Notes under the pieces: generated by a model
Seen by the model: only the letters and a program-made list of their open reading frames with translations
Databases searched by the model: none
Told to the model about the DNA's origin: nothing
In this document: one piece after another, positions 10,701 through 22,740 of the stretch
Layout of the letters: every line of letters starts with the position of its first letter
How positions within the stretch are numbered: position 1 is the first letter of the stretch
Assembly: GCA_037974665.1 (NCBI GenBank)
Contig: CM075783.1
Location: 43,857,818-43,921,817, forward strand
Direction of reading: 5' to 3'
Origin: Ehretia macrophylla
Lineage: Eukaryota > Streptophyta > Magnoliopsida > Boraginales > Ehretiaceae
Length of the DNA: 64,000 nucleotides
Position numbers and translations under genes: made by a program

Positions 10701-12534
10701 GAGTCTAAAGTATTTATTCTCACAGAAGGAGTTGAATATGCGCCAGCGGAGGTGGATGGAGCTTCTTGGAGATTATAATTGTTCTATCAATTATCTGCCT
10801 GGAAAGGCAAATGTTGTGGCAGATGCTCTCAGCCGGAAGGCTAGTATTTCTTGTTTGGCTGTCAAGAAGTGGGAGGTTCTTGAGGAGTTTAGTTATTGGA
10901 GACCAGAGTTCACTCAGGTTGGGGTGATGTGTTCACATCTCCGTATTCAACCTTTATTGTTGTCTCAGATCAGGGAAGCTCAGCAGCTTGATGTTAACCT
11001 TCAGAAGATCAAGGATCAGATTTCGGATGATCAGTCTGACTTTAAAGTGCATGAGGATGGTATTCTTCGGTTTCGGAACAGGGTTTGTGTTCCCGATGAA
11101 CCGGGCTTGAGACGAGGTATTCTGGAGGAAGCTCATAATTCTAAATATACTATTCATCCCGGTGGAACCAAGATGTATCGGGATTTGAAACAGCATTACT
11201 GGTGGAACAACATGAAGAGGGAGGTTGCTCAGTTTGTGTCTAGATGTTTGACTTGTCAGAGGGTGAAAGCCGAGCATCAACGACCTGCAGGGTTGCTTCA
11301 GCCGTTGGCTATACCAGAGTGGAAATGGGAGCATATTACGATGGACTTCGTCACTGGGTTGCCTAGATCACCGAGGGGTAATGATGCAGTTTGGGTTGTC
11401 GTGGATCGTTTGACGAAGACAGCTCATTTTATCTCGATGAAGATGGGAGATGAGGTTACAAAGCTGACGGATCTCTATCTGGATCAGATTGTTAGACTTC
11501 ACGGGATTCCATCGAGTATTGTCTCTGATCGAGATCCTCGATTTACTTCTCGTTTGTGGGAGAAACTTCAGGAGACTTTGGGTACTCAGTTGAACTTCAG
11601 TACCGCGTATCATCCACAGACCGACGGTCAATCTGAGCGGACTATTCAGATTCTGGAAGATATGCTTAGGGCTTGTGTTCTGGACTTCGGGAAGAACTGG
11701 GAGAAACATCTACCACTTGCCGAGTTTGCCTATAACAATAGTTATCAAGCTACTATTAGGATGGCGCCTTTCGCAGCTCTTTACGGTCGTAAGTGCCGTT
11801 CACCTTTGTATTGGGACGAGGTAGAAGAGATGAAGACTGTTGATCCGACTATTATGCCAGAACTTCTTGAGAAGATTGAGAATGTTCAGTTGATCAGGCA
11901 GAGAATGCTTACAGCGCAGAGTAGATTCAAGAGTTATGCTGATAAGCGTCGTCGAGACTTGGAGTTTGCAGTTGGAGATCGAGTTTTCTTGAGATTGTCT
12001 CCTCGAAAGGGGTTTGTTCGTTATGGTAAAGGTGGTAAGCTGAGTCCGAGATTTGTTGGGCCGTTTGAGATTACTGGCAGGGTTGGTAAGTTGGCATATC
12101 GGTTGGCTTTACCGGAGAACTTCTCTAATGTCCACGATGTGTTTCACGTGTCTAATTTGCGGAAATATAATCCGGATCCTTCTCATATTCTTGAGCCAGA
12201 GCCGTTACAGCTTCGTGAGAATTTGACTTATGACGAGCGTCCGATTCGTATTCTAGATCAGATGGACCGAGAGTTGAGGTCGAAGAGGATTCCGATGGTT
12301 AAGGTGTTGTGGAAGCATCACGGCATTGAGGAAGCTACGTGGGAGAGACGAGATCAGATGCAGCAGCAATACCCAGATCTATTCCGTACATCAAGTAAGA
12401 ATTTCGAGGACGAAATTTCTATAAGGGGGGGAGAATGTGAAACCCCACTTTCTTGCTTATCTCGTTTTACGTGCTATACCTCGTTTTTCGTGCATATGAT
12501 CTGTTTATGTGCTATAGGACCTAGAAAGTTATAA
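7711..12534 (+). CDS. Ty3/gypsy Gag-Pol polyprotein
   Basis: One uninterrupted frame of 1607 codons from the ATG at 7711 ([13 protein letters not shown]). An upstream start at 7648 is in frame but less likely. Domains in order, with approximate residues: retrotransposon Gag 80-260; a Q/R/P-rich linker of repeated YRP units 260-335; CCHC zinc knuckle 372-388; aspartic protease with [10 protein letters not shown] near 447; reverse transcriptase 580-800 with FIDDILVYS near 783; RNase H with YSDAS near 930; integrase with an HHCC zinc region near 1145-1180 and the central catalytic domain 1205-1310; C-terminal chromodomain-like segment 1510-1565. The frame runs through the purine tract and about 33 codons into the 3' LTR before its stop. 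It encodes the particle and enzymes for the element's own copying. It is not a host gene. Confidence 0.95.
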   Translation: MAGRPRTRGRPEMADETPSNVAPGRDGGDDRLGAAMERIAELVASQAQLLAGQAAQNQAMQAQLLNIKGGNHGRGTLKEFLGYHPPRFQGEPDDRKAEAWISKLEKIYDPLGYTDEQKVSFAVYLLDDEAEEWWRTVRTSWAAQGIPYVWGTFLMAFRAKYVPRICRERREAEFLALVQGDATVAQYEATFTRLSRYAPEYVADEERRTRRFMLGLRPEIQDVMALNRYDIFTEAFEAASRLEKRKGDQIVSSQPSKRPYQPQGQQVIYRPPVQQVVYRPPAQQGSYRPQGQQSYYRPQFQQRPYPVQTQYRPAQSQGQYRPSVVRPQQQAVSAASSASGYSRGSVSATSSQCNYYKRLGHVESDCRVKAGTCLGCGRSEHRAKDCPRYARTEGRAATQGYQGRPTGSVPQQQRVQARAYAVDLEEMPEETAVVEGNFLILDQLVKVLIDSGATHSFITPACVQRVKMQPERLPYVVEISTSLTDKYVTGLVCKDCIIHVKGHNFPSDLILFPIRGYDVILGMDWLSKYDAQLNCRTKVVQFRLPDQPVVEVAGNRGAKTSFVISASKAVKLVSKGCSGYLAYLINKPSDKLQLEEVPIIREYPNVFPEELPGLPPERDIEFVINLVPGTQPISKSAYRMAPAELKELKTQLQELLEKGFIQQSSSPWGAPVLFVKKKDGTLRLCIDYRGLNQVTIKNKYPLPLIDELFDQLQGAKVYSKFDLRQGYYQLRIRTEDVPKSAFRTRYGHYEFVVMPFGLTNAPAAFMDLMHRVFQPYLDQFVVIFIDDILVYSKSESEHEQHLRLVLEKLQEHQLFAKFSKCEFWLQRISFLGHVITQSGISVDPTKIESVMSWKRPESVTDVRSFLGLAGYYRRFVKDFSKIAGPLSKLTQKRTIFNWDEKCESGFQELKKRLTTAPVLALPEGTDNMVIYSDASKEGLGCVLMQDGRVIAYASRKLKPYEVNYPTHDLELAAVVFALKKWRHYLWGSKFEIFTDHKSLKYLFSQKELNMRQRRWMELLGDYNCSINYLPGKANVVADALSRKASISCLAVKKWEVLEEFSYWRPEFTQVGVMCSHLRIQPLLLSQIREAQQLDVNLQKIKDQISDDQSDFKVHEDGILRFRNRVCVPDEPGLRRGILEEAHNSKYTIHPGGTKMYRDLKQHYWWNNMKREVAQFVSRCLTCQRVKAEHQRPAGLLQPLAIPEWKWEHITMDFVTGLPRSPRGNDAVWVVVDRLTKTAHFISMKMGDEVTKLTDLYLDQIVRLHGIPSSIVSDRDPRFTSRLWEKLQETLGTQLNFSTAYHPQTDGQSERTIQILEDMLRACVLDFGKNWEKHLPLAEFAYNNSYQATIRMAPFAALYGRKCRSPLYWDEVEEMKTVDPTIMPELLEKIENVQLIRQRMLTAQSRFKSYADKRRRDLEFAVGDRVFLRLSPRKGFVRYGKGGKLSPRFVGPFEITGRVGKLAYRLALPENFSNVHDVFHVSNLRKYNPDPSHILEPEPLQLRENLTYDERPIRILDQMDRELRSKRIPMVKVLWKHHGIEEATWERRDQMQQQYPDLFRTSSKNFEDEISIRGGECETPLSCLSRFTCYTSFFVHMICLCAIGPRKL
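12423..12434 (+). promoter_or_regulatory. Polypurine tract
   Basis: AAGGGGGGGAGA ends one base before the 3' LTR. It is the plus-strand primer in this element class. Confidence 0.85.
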
Positions 12535-14880
12535 TTTTGATGTCAATACTTCTAATACGTGCTAAATGTGCATTCATGAAATTTTCATCAAAAACGGAGT
12601 CAGAAATTTTATCGTCGATTTTCAGTGAATAGTGTTTTCGAAACACGTCCGCTATAATTTTGAAACTGGTCTTTTTAACCCTTCTAGACCTAGTCCACGG
12701 ACTTTAATAGACCTGTGTTTGATGAAAATGGTTTTAAAATCGGCTTAAGAATTTATTAGGGTTTTTACACCGACTTTTGCGAAAATCGAGTTTTAAGCCG
12801 ACTCGGGTGAAATTATTGGATTGTAAAACTTCTTGTCACCTAAAAATAATCCACTTGAGATATCTTGGGGGTGGCATAATTATTTTTAACTTGGTGAGCA
12901 CTAAAATGCAATTAAAGTCATTAAAAACACAAAAATACCTATTAAAATTAACTTTGACTTTAATTAATTATTTGACCTTATAAGCTAATGTCCTCAACAC
13001 ACACTCACACAACACAAAAACACCATCACACACACACACAAGGCCGAGAGAAAAGAGGGAGAAAAGAGAAGAGAAAACTCAAGCTTTTCAATCCAATTTT
13101 TCAAAGAAAAACCTAGTTTTTGTCTGTAGAACTTCGCACCGACTTGGATTCTGCTTTTTGGGCACGCATAGCACGCATTTCTAGGCTTATATCGCATCTA
13201 AGGTGAGAGAAAAATTCTAGATCTCAAAATGTCATTTTTGTATTTTTGCGTATAAATGAAGATTGAACCGTTAGAATTGTAATCTGATGTTAGATTATTG
13301 CTCCTTGCATGCTAGGGATCATTATATACTAATACTACGAGTTTCTGTCGGATATAGCATAATTTTTATTTTCCGGGTATTTAATTTTGATTAAAATGTT
13401 CAAGTTGAATTAAATGAGTTGTGTTGATCGAAATCGATTGCCGTCGATTTTTAAATATTTGATAATTACGTGTTAGCGCTGTTGTAATGCCGATTTTTCG
13501 ATTACATTGTTTGTGTGAAAATCCGGAAAATCCAGCCATGACATCTTAGGATTTTAGGGTTATCGGGCATGATTTAGAGGTGTTATGGTGGATTTCCGAG
13601 AGGGCTAATGTAGTAGGTTGAATGGGTGAGTGATAGGAACTGATTTGGCAATGTTTGGATTAGTAGATTGTAAGTTATGAATTTTAGAAGTTTAGGTTGT
13701 CATTCTTTAATTTCTTGAACGATGCCTTAGATGGTTGGGTAGTGTTCGAGTGATGAATGGTGAGTTGTTGTTGAGTAATTTAGAGTTTAATTATGTATAT
13801 TATGCATGTCCGGTTAGATGGCCTACTTTGTCATCTAACTACGTTGTTTGTTGTTTAATTTAATATTGATGTTATATTGATGTTATTGATTGATTATTAT
13901 TGAGTTTGGGAATCGGGCACTTTTGTTGCTGATCTCCCAATTGATTGATTGATGATTGATTGATTGATTGATGATTATGGAGTCTTGGTATGTGTGTGCC
14001 ACCTCTCGGGCAGCGTCGGGCTGTCGGGTTGATAACGGCATGACTGCCATAGGCTACCCCCAGCTCGCATGACGGAGGTGTCATGGAGGGAGGGGCTAGT
14101 GAGGTACCTCGGGTGCGTGAGTAATGGGGAGTTATAAGAAGAACGGTTGAGATCGTGATGGCGTTTGGAGCTACACCAAATAGAGTATCCTTTATTGATT
14201 GGTTATATAGTTATGTGATGATAGCATTATTTATGTTGTTGTGTGTTTACTTGCTCAAAGGACTAAATCCAAGGAGCGTAGTGAATACTGTCGAGATCTA
14301 TCGGATCCTCACTGGGCTTATGTATATAAGCTCACTCTCTATTATTGCATGTTTTCAGGTGTACTTTCACAAGATTACGGGTACGTGCCTCCTGAAGAGG
14401 AGAATGTGGAAAACGTGCCTTTCGTGGATGAGTCATATGTCCCTGAGTCTTATCCATGATTCTATGTTGTTAAACGTCATGTATATTAGCTTAATGGACT
14501 TTTATATGCTTTACGGTTCTTAGTGTAATAGTTGTTGAAAAGATAATGATCCAAATGATGTTAACTTAGTGGCTTCCTTTTGTCTACGGTTAAGTTGTTA
14601 GATGGGTCTCAACTTATTTTTGAAATGTATAATGTAGTTGAGGTATTGTATGTTATGTTGGAACGGAGGCAGATAACGAAGACTGATTATTGTATACTAC
14701 GGTTAGGTTGTATGTTGTTATGCTGTTAAGGAGTTGTTGTATGTATGGTTATGGAATTTTGAATGTTTAATGTTATTAACGAGGTTGGTTTAGAATCTCG
14801 GTAATCTATTTACTGTCGTTACTGCCGAAATTCCATTGCGTCCTGACTGATCGTAGGTGGGGTCGAGTTGGGGCGTGACA
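12436..14880 (+). repeat. Gypsy 3' LTR (2445 bp)
   Basis: Full-length LTR of the young element. It carries the same inverted repeat with TATA at 14314-14333. Its length matches that of the related solo LTR at 47256-49751 (2496 bp), which suggests about 2.45 kb is the family's normal LTR length. A (CA)-rich patch lies near 13000-13040. Confidence 0.96.
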
Positions 14881-15855
14881 GATTAGGTGATCAGGTTGTT
14901 TGAACATGTTGTTTTAAATTCTAAATCTTGCAAAGCCTGATTCTGAGGAATTTCAAGAAAGATCTTTATATAGCTTTCACACACACACACACACATGATC
15001 TTTATATAAATTCTTGTGTGATTTAAGTATTGAATAAATCTTATTTCTTGTTGATGATGTCACAATCAATGTGGATTTTGTGTGACATTCATTGTTTTAT
15101 GTTTGAGAAATAATTCATAAGTTTAAGTGCTTAAGTGACTGATAGGTGAAGCGATGTTGCAACATATACGGAAACAATTTCTCTCACTAAACTTGTGCTG
15201 TAACACAAAAGGAGAAAGGGGAAGATAAGTTGGACCAGCTTCTGCAACAGCTACTGATGCGCTATTACAATAGGTGCAGAAACTTCAGGATGAAGTCTAT
15301 GAGTTACGCAAAAATCAAGCCTCCATTAAGGCCAATCAGCAGAAGATCATGGCTAATCTTGAGAAGTTGATGGAAGGACAATAGATTCTACTTGATTTCA
15401 TCTCCAAATCCGATGTTTGAATGTTCATTTGCTTGATGATTATTGCTATGCTACTTTTCTGGCTTTATTTTTGCTCTGATACTTTGCTATATTTTGCTAT
15501 GTTTACATTCTGCTACTTTGCTCTGGATCCATATTTCTGTTTGATATTTTATGTTATGCTTCTATTGCTTTGATACTCTATTCTACTGCTTTGGTTTCTT
15601 TTGTCAAAGGGGGAGACACAAGACAATGGTTTATGTTTATGTTTTAAAGCTTTTCTTCCATGACAATGGTTGATTCAATGGTTGACCACATGATGATGAT
15701 TGAATTTGGCAGGATGGTTTATAATTATTTGGTTTATGTTTTGAGCTTTGCTCAATTATGAGTTACCTTGCTAAGGGAGAGATTGTTTACATTGCTTATT
15801 TTGATGTTAACCATTTCTTGTGAATTTTTGCCAAAACAAAGCCAAAGAGGGTGAT
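14881..15855 (+). other. Sirevirus 3' internal region, fossil
   Basis: This continues the Sirevirus after the gypsy insertion. A (CA)n run at about 14977-14994 lies between two copies of 'gatctttatata'. A short frame at about 15271-15384 has the heptad-like pattern LQDEVYELRKNQASIKANQQ, i.e. coiled-coil-like, as in the extra 3' reading frame known from Sireviruses. A purine run 'aaagggggaga' (15606-15616) and the tract before 15856 are also typical. Nothing here looks functional. Confidence 0.6.
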
Positions 15856-16736
15856 TGTTAGGATCTGATTTTAATTAATTTTTATTGGCTATGTTTTAAG
15901 CAAAAATTATGGATATTATTGGTGTGGAGTTTTAGCCTTGCAGGTAAGTGGCTATGCAGTTTTTCCATGCAAGAGATATTTGAGTGTTGTGGAGGTCTAG
16001 TACAAGTAGGATTCAAAGTCTTGAAGAGTCTAGGTTGATATGAGGAGTTTCTTTATTTTTGGAGATAAGGTGATAAAGAGATAAAGTTTCAAGCTATCAA
16101 GAACTCTTGTACTAAAGAGATAACATCGAAGACACTCCTACCTATACTCAACATCTGCATCAAAACTTGATAAATATGCGACTCATTTCTCATTTGAAGG
16201 ATGACAAGCAGTGAGCAGAAAAGTAGTAGCAGAATTGTGAGTTAGGTGTAGGCTGTCTGTGTCAAGTCGTGTTGCAACATGCTGTGTAACAGAATGTACT
16301 GAATGTTCTATTTTGTGTGGCAACACAATCTGTTTTTGTCATTTGTATTGACCAATCCATCTAGAGTTTCAAGACTCTTTTATTTATGTTTTAGTATACA
16401 TTCTTCGGGAGAAAAAGGTGTATTCTCAGGAGAGAACTTTGTAAGTCGAGGAGAGCTCGCCAAACTAGAGAATCTACTAAGGAAGTCTTATACCTAGGCG
16501 GCAAGGGTTAAGAGGGAGTCTTCGATTATGTAAGTTTCCATTGGTGTCTGTAATCTCTTGAAACTTAGTGGATTGGTTTGTTGGCCAGGGGATGGCCACT
16601 TGGACGTAGACCAAGTTGGTTGAACCACGTTAAAATTTCTGTGTCCTTACTTTTGTTGCAACAAATTAACTTTCTTGCAAATTTACTTAATTGATTTGTT
16701 TAATTATTAAATTGATTAAAGAGCCAGAAACTAATA
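15856..16736 (+). repeat. Sirevirus 3' LTR
   Basis: 881 bp, starting TGTTAGGATCTG and ending CTAATA, followed by GTTAT. It pairs with 2311-3176. Confidence 0.9.
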
Positions 16737-17573
16737 GTTATATACTTTAGGGGTGCAAAGTGAAAATTTTTCTTAAGAAAATTAACCAATGTACAATCAA
16801 TGGGATAAAATTTATGTTAGGTTCTTCCTCTAGGTCAAGAAATCTAGGAGTTCAAGCAACTATAATGGGGAAATACATACCATACAATGATCTTAGCCTA
16901 TTATCAAGTTGCGCAACAACCTTTAATTCTTTCTTCTCCTAGAAACATGTAAATTTTATGATAAAGGGCTCTGAGACGTGAAGTAACCAGTGTTGGCAAT
17001 TCATTCAGGACGATTTATGGCCTCTATACTAGTTAGAGTATGCCAGGAGGAGAAGTGAGCTTTCACTTGTTTTTTTTTTAGAGTTATTTTGGTTTGTTCA
17101 ACTCTTATTTTAGGTTTTGTCTACCATAATTCTAAGACCAAGATAATTTTGGAAACAAAGCATAATTTTAAATAACCTTTGGGAATCCATATTGATTTTG
17201 ATTTTGACTATCATATTCTTTTTACATTTTGGTGAAAGTTTTCATGGGGCAGTTTTTACATATACATGATTTTAATTGTATTCATAAGACAAACAAAATT
17301 GAAATTAAAATATTCATGAGTAATTTCTCACTGTAATTTATTAAATTTTTTAACCTTGTGATTTGAAAATAAGAGCATTCAATAATTAGTTTTTTTTAAT
17401 CATGTTTTTCAAAGGCCTTATAGTCTAATACAACAAAGATAAATCATCGGTCATACATATATATGCTTGATCTAATGGCGCAAATGAATGAAAATAATAA
17501 AAACTTATAGAATATGTAAGCAATTAAATTGAAGTTCAACTTTTCTTTTCGTTTGAGGCTTATTAATCCTGGA
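16737..17573. other. Intergenic DNA, no gene recognised
   Basis: AT-rich, with no convincing frame on either strand. The first 35 bp (tatactttaggggtgcaaag and on) nearly repeat 2269-2300 on the other side of the Sirevirus. Confidence 0.55.
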
Positions 17574-17593
17574 CCCCTAGGGGAATCTGTAGG
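17574..17593. repeat. 20-bp direct repeat, left of Harbinger element
   Basis: CCCCTAGGGGAATCTGTAGG. It recurs at 22175-22194 with a single difference. It is longer than the 3-bp duplication this superfamily makes. Confidence 0.85.
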
Positions 17594-18603
17594 TTCACGG
17601 AATCTTACAGGATTCCCGGGATTGTTAACATGGGAATATGATATCCTCATGTTTGGTTCGCATAATAAAAAAAGATTTCTAGGAATATCACATTACTGGG
17701 AATGCAATATTTCCATGATTTATCCAATTTTTATTCCCATGTGAGAGGGTGGGAATCTTACATTCCTGAGTTCTGGGAATATTTTTAATAAACTGAAAAG
17801 ACAAAAATACCCATAAAATAACTTTTCCCCTATTTTTCATAAATGTTTTCTTCTTCTCCATCGTTACCCTAGACCTAGTGCCTCCAATTCCAACATCGTT
17901 ATCTTCTTCATCATCACAATCAGGTTTGCCCAATTAGTATTTTTTTGTTGTTGTCAAAGATGAGTTAATTTTATAAAACTAATAAAAGCAAAATATGTTG
18001 TTGAATTAGTTTTATATGAATGTGATTGTTTTTGAAGAATCTGAATCATGAACTTAATGTGAGGCAAAGATCCAAATAGTTAGATTACAACTTTGCTACG
18101 CTCGTTGATGGCATTCTTTTTTGATTTTTATGTTTTTTATTAATTGACTTACATATTTGAGTTGTGTACTTCCATGTAACTTTTTTGATGTTGCACTTTG
18201 TTTGGATTTTATCTTAAATTATAATTAGTAGATTTCGAGAAAAAAATGTTAAACATGGTCCTAATATTAATTTAAATTAACAAGAAGCCAAAAAATGTTT
18301 GGGTTCTCACTGATTAGCTGAGGGTTACTTTGTATAAGATCAAAGGTTTGATTATTAATTTTCCATGAACCTATAATCGAGAATCATCCTTTTCGCTTCT
18401 TGTTAGTTTAATACCATGAACTCAATGATCATGCATGGTGTAAAGCCCTCCATAACTACCATCATAATCATGGTAACAATCATATGTGCATGCAGCTACC
18501 AACATTTTTGCGCAAATCTCATATATAGTATTTATATTAATTTTTCTAATCGTAATATGCATTTCATCTAAATTCATGTAATTTTTTATTGTTTTTTCAC
18601 GGA

Positions 18604-19933
18604 ATGGACAGCTTAATGCAAGTAAAGAAGAACAGAATTTTAGCTATGTTGGTTATGTTTTTGGAGATGTTGAATGATTTCACTTTGATGGTCATTATGG
18701 TTTTTACTGTAATGTTAACTAAAAAATCTAAAAAGCGGAGAATAACATATGATTTATGCGATAGGCATTTGGTGAGGGATCTTAATTTTCATAGGATTGT
18801 GTTCATGTTAGATTTAGCATATATTGAAAATTGTAGAATGGATAGACGTGCTTTCCATAGATTATGTGAGATGGTACATAGGGTTGGTAGGTTAGAGCCA
18901 AGTAGGAACATGTGTGTTGAAGAGATGGTGGCCATGTTTTTTCATATATTGGCACATGATGTGAAGAATAGGATCATAAAAAGACAAGTTATGAGGTCTA
19001 GTGAGACAATAAGTTGGCAGTTTAATAATGTCTTGCATTCTGTTTCAAGATGTCATAAAGAATTACTAAAACTACCAGAGCCAATACCTCAGAATAGCAC
19101 AGATGAAAGATGGAAGTGGTTTAAGGTAACTGTTTTTTTATGCAGAATATTGCTTATATTTTTTCTTTTTTGTCATCAATTAAATTAGTAATTCTACTAT
19201 GTTTTTAGAATTGCTTAGGAGTTTTAGATGGTACATATGTCAAGGTAAATGTTCTTGAGGATGATAAACCTAGATACAGAACCAGAAAGGGTGAGCTAGC
19301 TACCAACGTCTTAGGTGTTTGTGCTCCAGACTTACAATTTATATACGTTTTGGCGAGATCGGAGGGTTCAGTTGCTGACTTTAGGTTTTACGAGATGCGA
19401 TTTCTCATACAAATGGTTTGAAAGTTCCACAAGGTACACATTGTATATTGAATTTAATTAATTAGTACACATTATACATTGCATTTAATTAATTAACTTA
19501 GTTTTCTTACATTGTATACTAATTAAAAAATTACATATTTATGATAGGTTGTTACTATTTGTGTGATGCTGGATACATGAACTATGAAGGATTCCTAATT
19601 CCTTACCTAGGGGAAAGATTCCATTTAAGTCAATGAGGGAATAGACCACTACCTGCCATACCACGAGAGTTTTTAAATATGAAACATTCATCGGCTAGGA
19701 ATATGATAGAAAGATCATTTGGATTGCTCAATGGTCGTTGGGCAATTCTAAGAGGAAAGTCATTTTATTCAGTGAAAACACAGTGTAGGATTATAACTGC
19801 TTGTTGCCTACTACACAACCACATTCGAAGAGAAACGATTGTTGATCCCCAAGAACACAATAATTTTGAGGAGAATAATGATCCTATGTTTGAAGCTGAA
19901 CTGATTACACATGTGGAGGCAACTGATGGTTAG
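18604..19933 (+). pseudogene. Harbinger transposase (HARBI1/DDE_Tnp_4 type)
   Basis: Three exons fit well: about 18604-19125, 19209-19433 and 19548-19933, with GT..AG introns between. Exon 1 has the helical N-terminal region (MDRRAFHRLCEMVHRVGRL). Exon 2 starts CLGVLDGTYVKV, which carries the first catalytic Asp (LDGT), and continues to GVCAPDLQFIYV. Exon 3 has CDAGYMNYEGFL with the second Asp and ARNMIERSFGLLNGRW with the catalytic Glu. This is the DDE triad of a cut-and-paste transposase acting in the nucleus on the element's ends. Exon 2 has lost one base near 19385, which shifts the frame, and exon 3 has a TGA at 19633-19635 where the family has Trp. The gene is dead, although splice sites and catalytic residues remain readable. 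The start codon is a guess; in-frame ATG at 18604 is the first plausible one. Confidence 0.85.
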
Positions 19934-20266
19934 AGTCTGTGGAGGAACGAACTTGCTGAAGATATGTTTAATCAATGGAGATAAGAGCATAATTCACTTC
20001 TTTTAATGTATTGGAATAATATTATAATGACTATGTAATTTATTGTATTGCAAAAGATATTGTGTTCTATTAACTAATTTATTAGATTGCACAATATATT
20101 GATTGTTTGCTCTTTGCTAATTACAAAGATATGCTTAATAACAATTTTCTTTTCTAGTTGATTCGTACCTTTTTTGCTCATTTTAGTCACCTATTTTTGC
20201 CTTCCACATGTGAAGTGAATAAATGTAAACTTGTTTTTCATGTACTTCATAACTATATGAAGGTCG

Positions 20267-21267
20267 ATGGAGGTTAGACAAACAAAAGGGAAAGGTACAA
20301 AGCATCAATGGATAACTCAAGAGGATGCCAAACTTGTGGAGTGTTTGTTGGATTTAGCTAGCAATAACCATTAGAAAGGTGACAATGGTACTTTCAAGTC
20401 TGGATATGCCAAACAATTAGAGAAATGGTTGCATGAAAAGATACCTGGATGTGAATTGAGGGCACAACCACATGTTGAGTCCAGGGTAAAACAACTAAAA
20501 AACAATACTTTGCAATAATGGAGATGTTAGGACCAAAGGGAAGTGGCTTTGGATGGAATGATAAAGACAATATGATTGTGGTGGAGAAAGACATCTTCAA
20601 AGAATGGGTGAAGGTAAATTAAATATTCAAATTTTATATGTTGAGTACTTTAAATTCATTAGTGTATTATTTCTATTTGTTTGTAGTCGCATCCTAATGC
20701 TGCTGGTCTTTATAACAAGCCCTTTCCTCACCTGGTTGACTTGGGACTAGTTTTTGGCAAGGACAGAGCAAATGGTGAAAATGCTGAAGATCCATCAGAT
20801 GCAGTTGAAGATATGGACAAAGAGGCTGGGCAAGATGAAGTGTAAGCCATGGACACACCATTAGAAGGTGTATTTGTTGATTTAGAGGATGATCAATTGC
20901 AGAGACTTAGGCGCCAAAAACTCAAAGAAAAAGGGATACTATGCAAGGCAGTGTGAAAATAAATAGGAAAAGGGGAAGAGATACGAATGTTGTAACGGAG
21001 AAGATGATAGAGACGATAGAAAAATTGGGAAACTTCTATGAGTAAACCAAAGACAACATACATGAACTTGTATCTTGTTTTAAGCATGAGAAAAAAGTAG
21101 CTGAGAGGAGGATGAAAGTGTATGATAACTTGAAATTAGTTGATGAGTTGATTGATGCTGAGAGGATAAAAGCAGGTGTTATAATTACGAAGAACAACAA
21201 CCTCACTGACTATTTCTTTACTGTGAAGCCACATTTGAGGTTGGAATTTGTTTTCCAAATTTTGTAG
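20267..21267 (+). pseudogene. Harbinger Myb/SANT-like protein
   Basis: Second gene of the element. Its product normally binds the terminal repeats and helps bring the transposase into the nucleus. ATG at 20267 gives MEVRQTKGKGTKHQWITQED, the start of a Myb/SANT-like domain of the kind found in plant 'L10-interacting MYB' proteins. WNDKDNMIVVEKDIFKEW follows, then an intron (about 20614-20686) and SHPNAAGLYNKPFPHLVDL. The C-terminus (VYDNLKLVDELIDAERIKAG ... DYFFTVKPHLRLEF) ends at TAG 21265-21267. Breaks: TAG at 20372-20374, a lost base near 20500, TAA at 20843-20845 and further stops between about 20955 and 21045. It is clearly a pseudogene. Confidence 0.8.
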
Positions 21268-22174
21268 ATGACAACCTATATTTGTTAGTTGGTTGTTTAA
21301 TTATGTTGGTCTATTAGTTGGTATGAACCAATAATGAATGTTGCGGATTATGTTATTTATTTTGCTCATATAAATTTTTTAATTGACATTGAGATGGGCA
21401 TCCAAGTTTTTGAGCATGTTTTATGTTTCTAACTCCGACATGTTGGATCCATATATAGTTGTATGGACAATAAGCAAGATGGTGTCTCATATATGATAGA
21501 GAAGATAAAATAAATATAAACAAAAAAGAGTTGTGAGGTAACAACTCATTTATAAAGGCTATTGCAATTTTTTTGTAAAGTTCATGCTGAGTTTGTGCAA
21601 ATTAAAAGAAAATAACGTCAATTTCTAATTTTGTAAATTAAAAGAAATTAACGGCTAATTTGTAATTTTGAATAAAAGGACTTTATAAAATCATCAAGGA
21701 TAATTAACTTTGTTATTTGTTTATGTCATATTATTGGAATTATACGCATTCCAAATGATAGTTATTCCTATCTACTTTAATAATTTCTTCAATATTAAGA
21801 AATTGTTTTTAAGAGATGCTTGTTTGGACAAAAAAAATCAAAAGTGATATTCAATTCAATGAAATTGATATGTTCATTGTGTTGATTAAAATAAGTTTGT
21901 GTTGATTCTAATGTGTAGTAGAGAAATTTGATATGTCATTTTGTTTTGAGTTAGGCGAAAGGGTTATTTAGTTAGTAGTATTTGTGTCTTTTTGTGTTAA
22001 AGGGCAATTTAGAAAAATTGGTTAAAATTCCTACGAATGTTAAGTTTAAACTAAACACAATAATATAACATTCCCAGGAATTTGACAGGATATTCCCAGG
22101 AATATTTTTGAAGTACCAAACAATTTTTATCACATTCCTAGGAATATGAAAAATTATTCCGCGAACCAAACTCC

Positions 22175-22194
22175 CCCCTAAGGGAATCTGTAGG
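22175..22194. repeat. 20-bp direct repeat, right of Harbinger element
   Basis: CCCCTAAGGGAATCTGTAGG overlaps the last bases of the transposon end and its TAA target. It is the partner of 17574-17593. Confidence 0.85.
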
Positions 22195-22740
22195 CCGAAA
22201 GATGTTCCAATACGAATTTTGGTTTCACTTGTTAAAATATGTTTTTTTGGGTAAATGGCATAAAACTCCCATGTGGTTTACCTCAAGTGCACATTTGCCC
22301 CCTAAGTTTTATAAACTAGTTATTAACACCCTATGGTTTATTAAAAAAAAAGAAAAAAAAAGTGCATTGTGCATACGGGTGTGAAGAGGACGAGGCCATA
22401 AAATTATCTATAAATACACAAGTGATTACGAGAGGAACAAGATAAGAGGCACGACTAACATGGTTTTAACATATTTTTGTTTTGTCCTTTTTTGTTTTGT
22501 TTTTTGTTTTGGTAGAGTCAGTTTATTTGCTTCAGGAATGCAAGAAAACAAGATTTCATTACTGGAGTCCTTAGGAAATCCAATGCCCCAAAGAAGTTCC
22601 AAAACCCTATTTCTTAACATATGATTTTATATAACTACTTGTATGATTGAACAAGATTAGATTTGAGTTAGTAGTTATTGTAATGGACTAGTTTTCTTGT
22701 TGACTATTTGAGTTAGTAGTCATTATTGTATTAATGACTT
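22195..22740. other. Non-coding, possible dispersed repeat
   Basis: 22250-22345 reads 'ggcataaaactcccatgtgg' and on, with 'tgccccctaag' and 'accctatggttta'. This wording is common to plant dispersed repeats, but I cannot assign a family. A-rich runs follow. 'tttgagttagtagt' occurs twice (about 22662 and 22708). No gene is seen. Confidence 0.4.

Larger units (their letters stand above)
5768..14880 (+). mobile_element. Ty3/gypsy element, looks whole (Tekay/Del-like)
   Basis: A 9.1-kb element with LTRs 5768-7439 and 12436-14880, both TGTGAAACC...GTGACA, flanked by a perfect 5-bp target duplication GATTA (5763-5767 and 14881-14885). The primer site lies at 7447-7458, one gag-pol frame at 7711-12534 and the purine tract at 12423-12434. 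The chromodomain-like pol tail suggests the Tekay/Del branch of chromoviruses. The LTRs have unequal lengths (1672 and 2445 bp). In the parts they share I count about 12 substitutions, so the insertion is young: about 0.3 million years at an assumed 1.3e-8 per site per year. It sits in the Sirevirus. Confidence 0.96.
2311..16736 (+). mobile_element. Ty1/copia Sirevirus remnant (hosts a gypsy insertion)
   Basis: The LTRs at 2311-3176 and 15856-16736 both start TGTTAGGATCTG. The five bases outside are GTTAC on the left and GTTAT on the right, a near-perfect target duplication. The primer site TTTGGTATCAGAGCA follows the 5' LTR at 3177, and a 'gccaaagagggtgat' purine tract precedes the 3' LTR. 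The Gag-like region, primer site and tract point to the SIRE/Maximus lineage. Most of pol is not recognisable, so the element is broken with many breaks. LTR divergence is roughly 5% by eye, or about 2 million years if 1.3e-8 per site per year applies. A younger gypsy element sits inside it (5768-14880). Confidence 0.88.
17651..22178 (+). mobile_element. PIF/Harbinger DNA transposon, decayed
   Basis: Terminal inverted repeats: GTTTGGTTCGC at 17651-17661 faces GCGAACCAAAC at 22161-22171, and similarity extends imperfectly for about 45 bp through 'ttcctaggaatgtga'. The right end reads CCCCCC followed by TAA (22179-22181), matching the TWA target preference. The left outer bases are eroded, so the left border is approximate. 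Further 'ttcccaggaatat' copies lie just inside both ends. It encodes the two proteins expected of the superfamily, a DDE transposase and a Myb/SANT-like protein, both in the same direction and both broken. The spacers 17662-18603, 19934-20266 and 21268-22160 hold no other gene. Confidence 0.85.
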
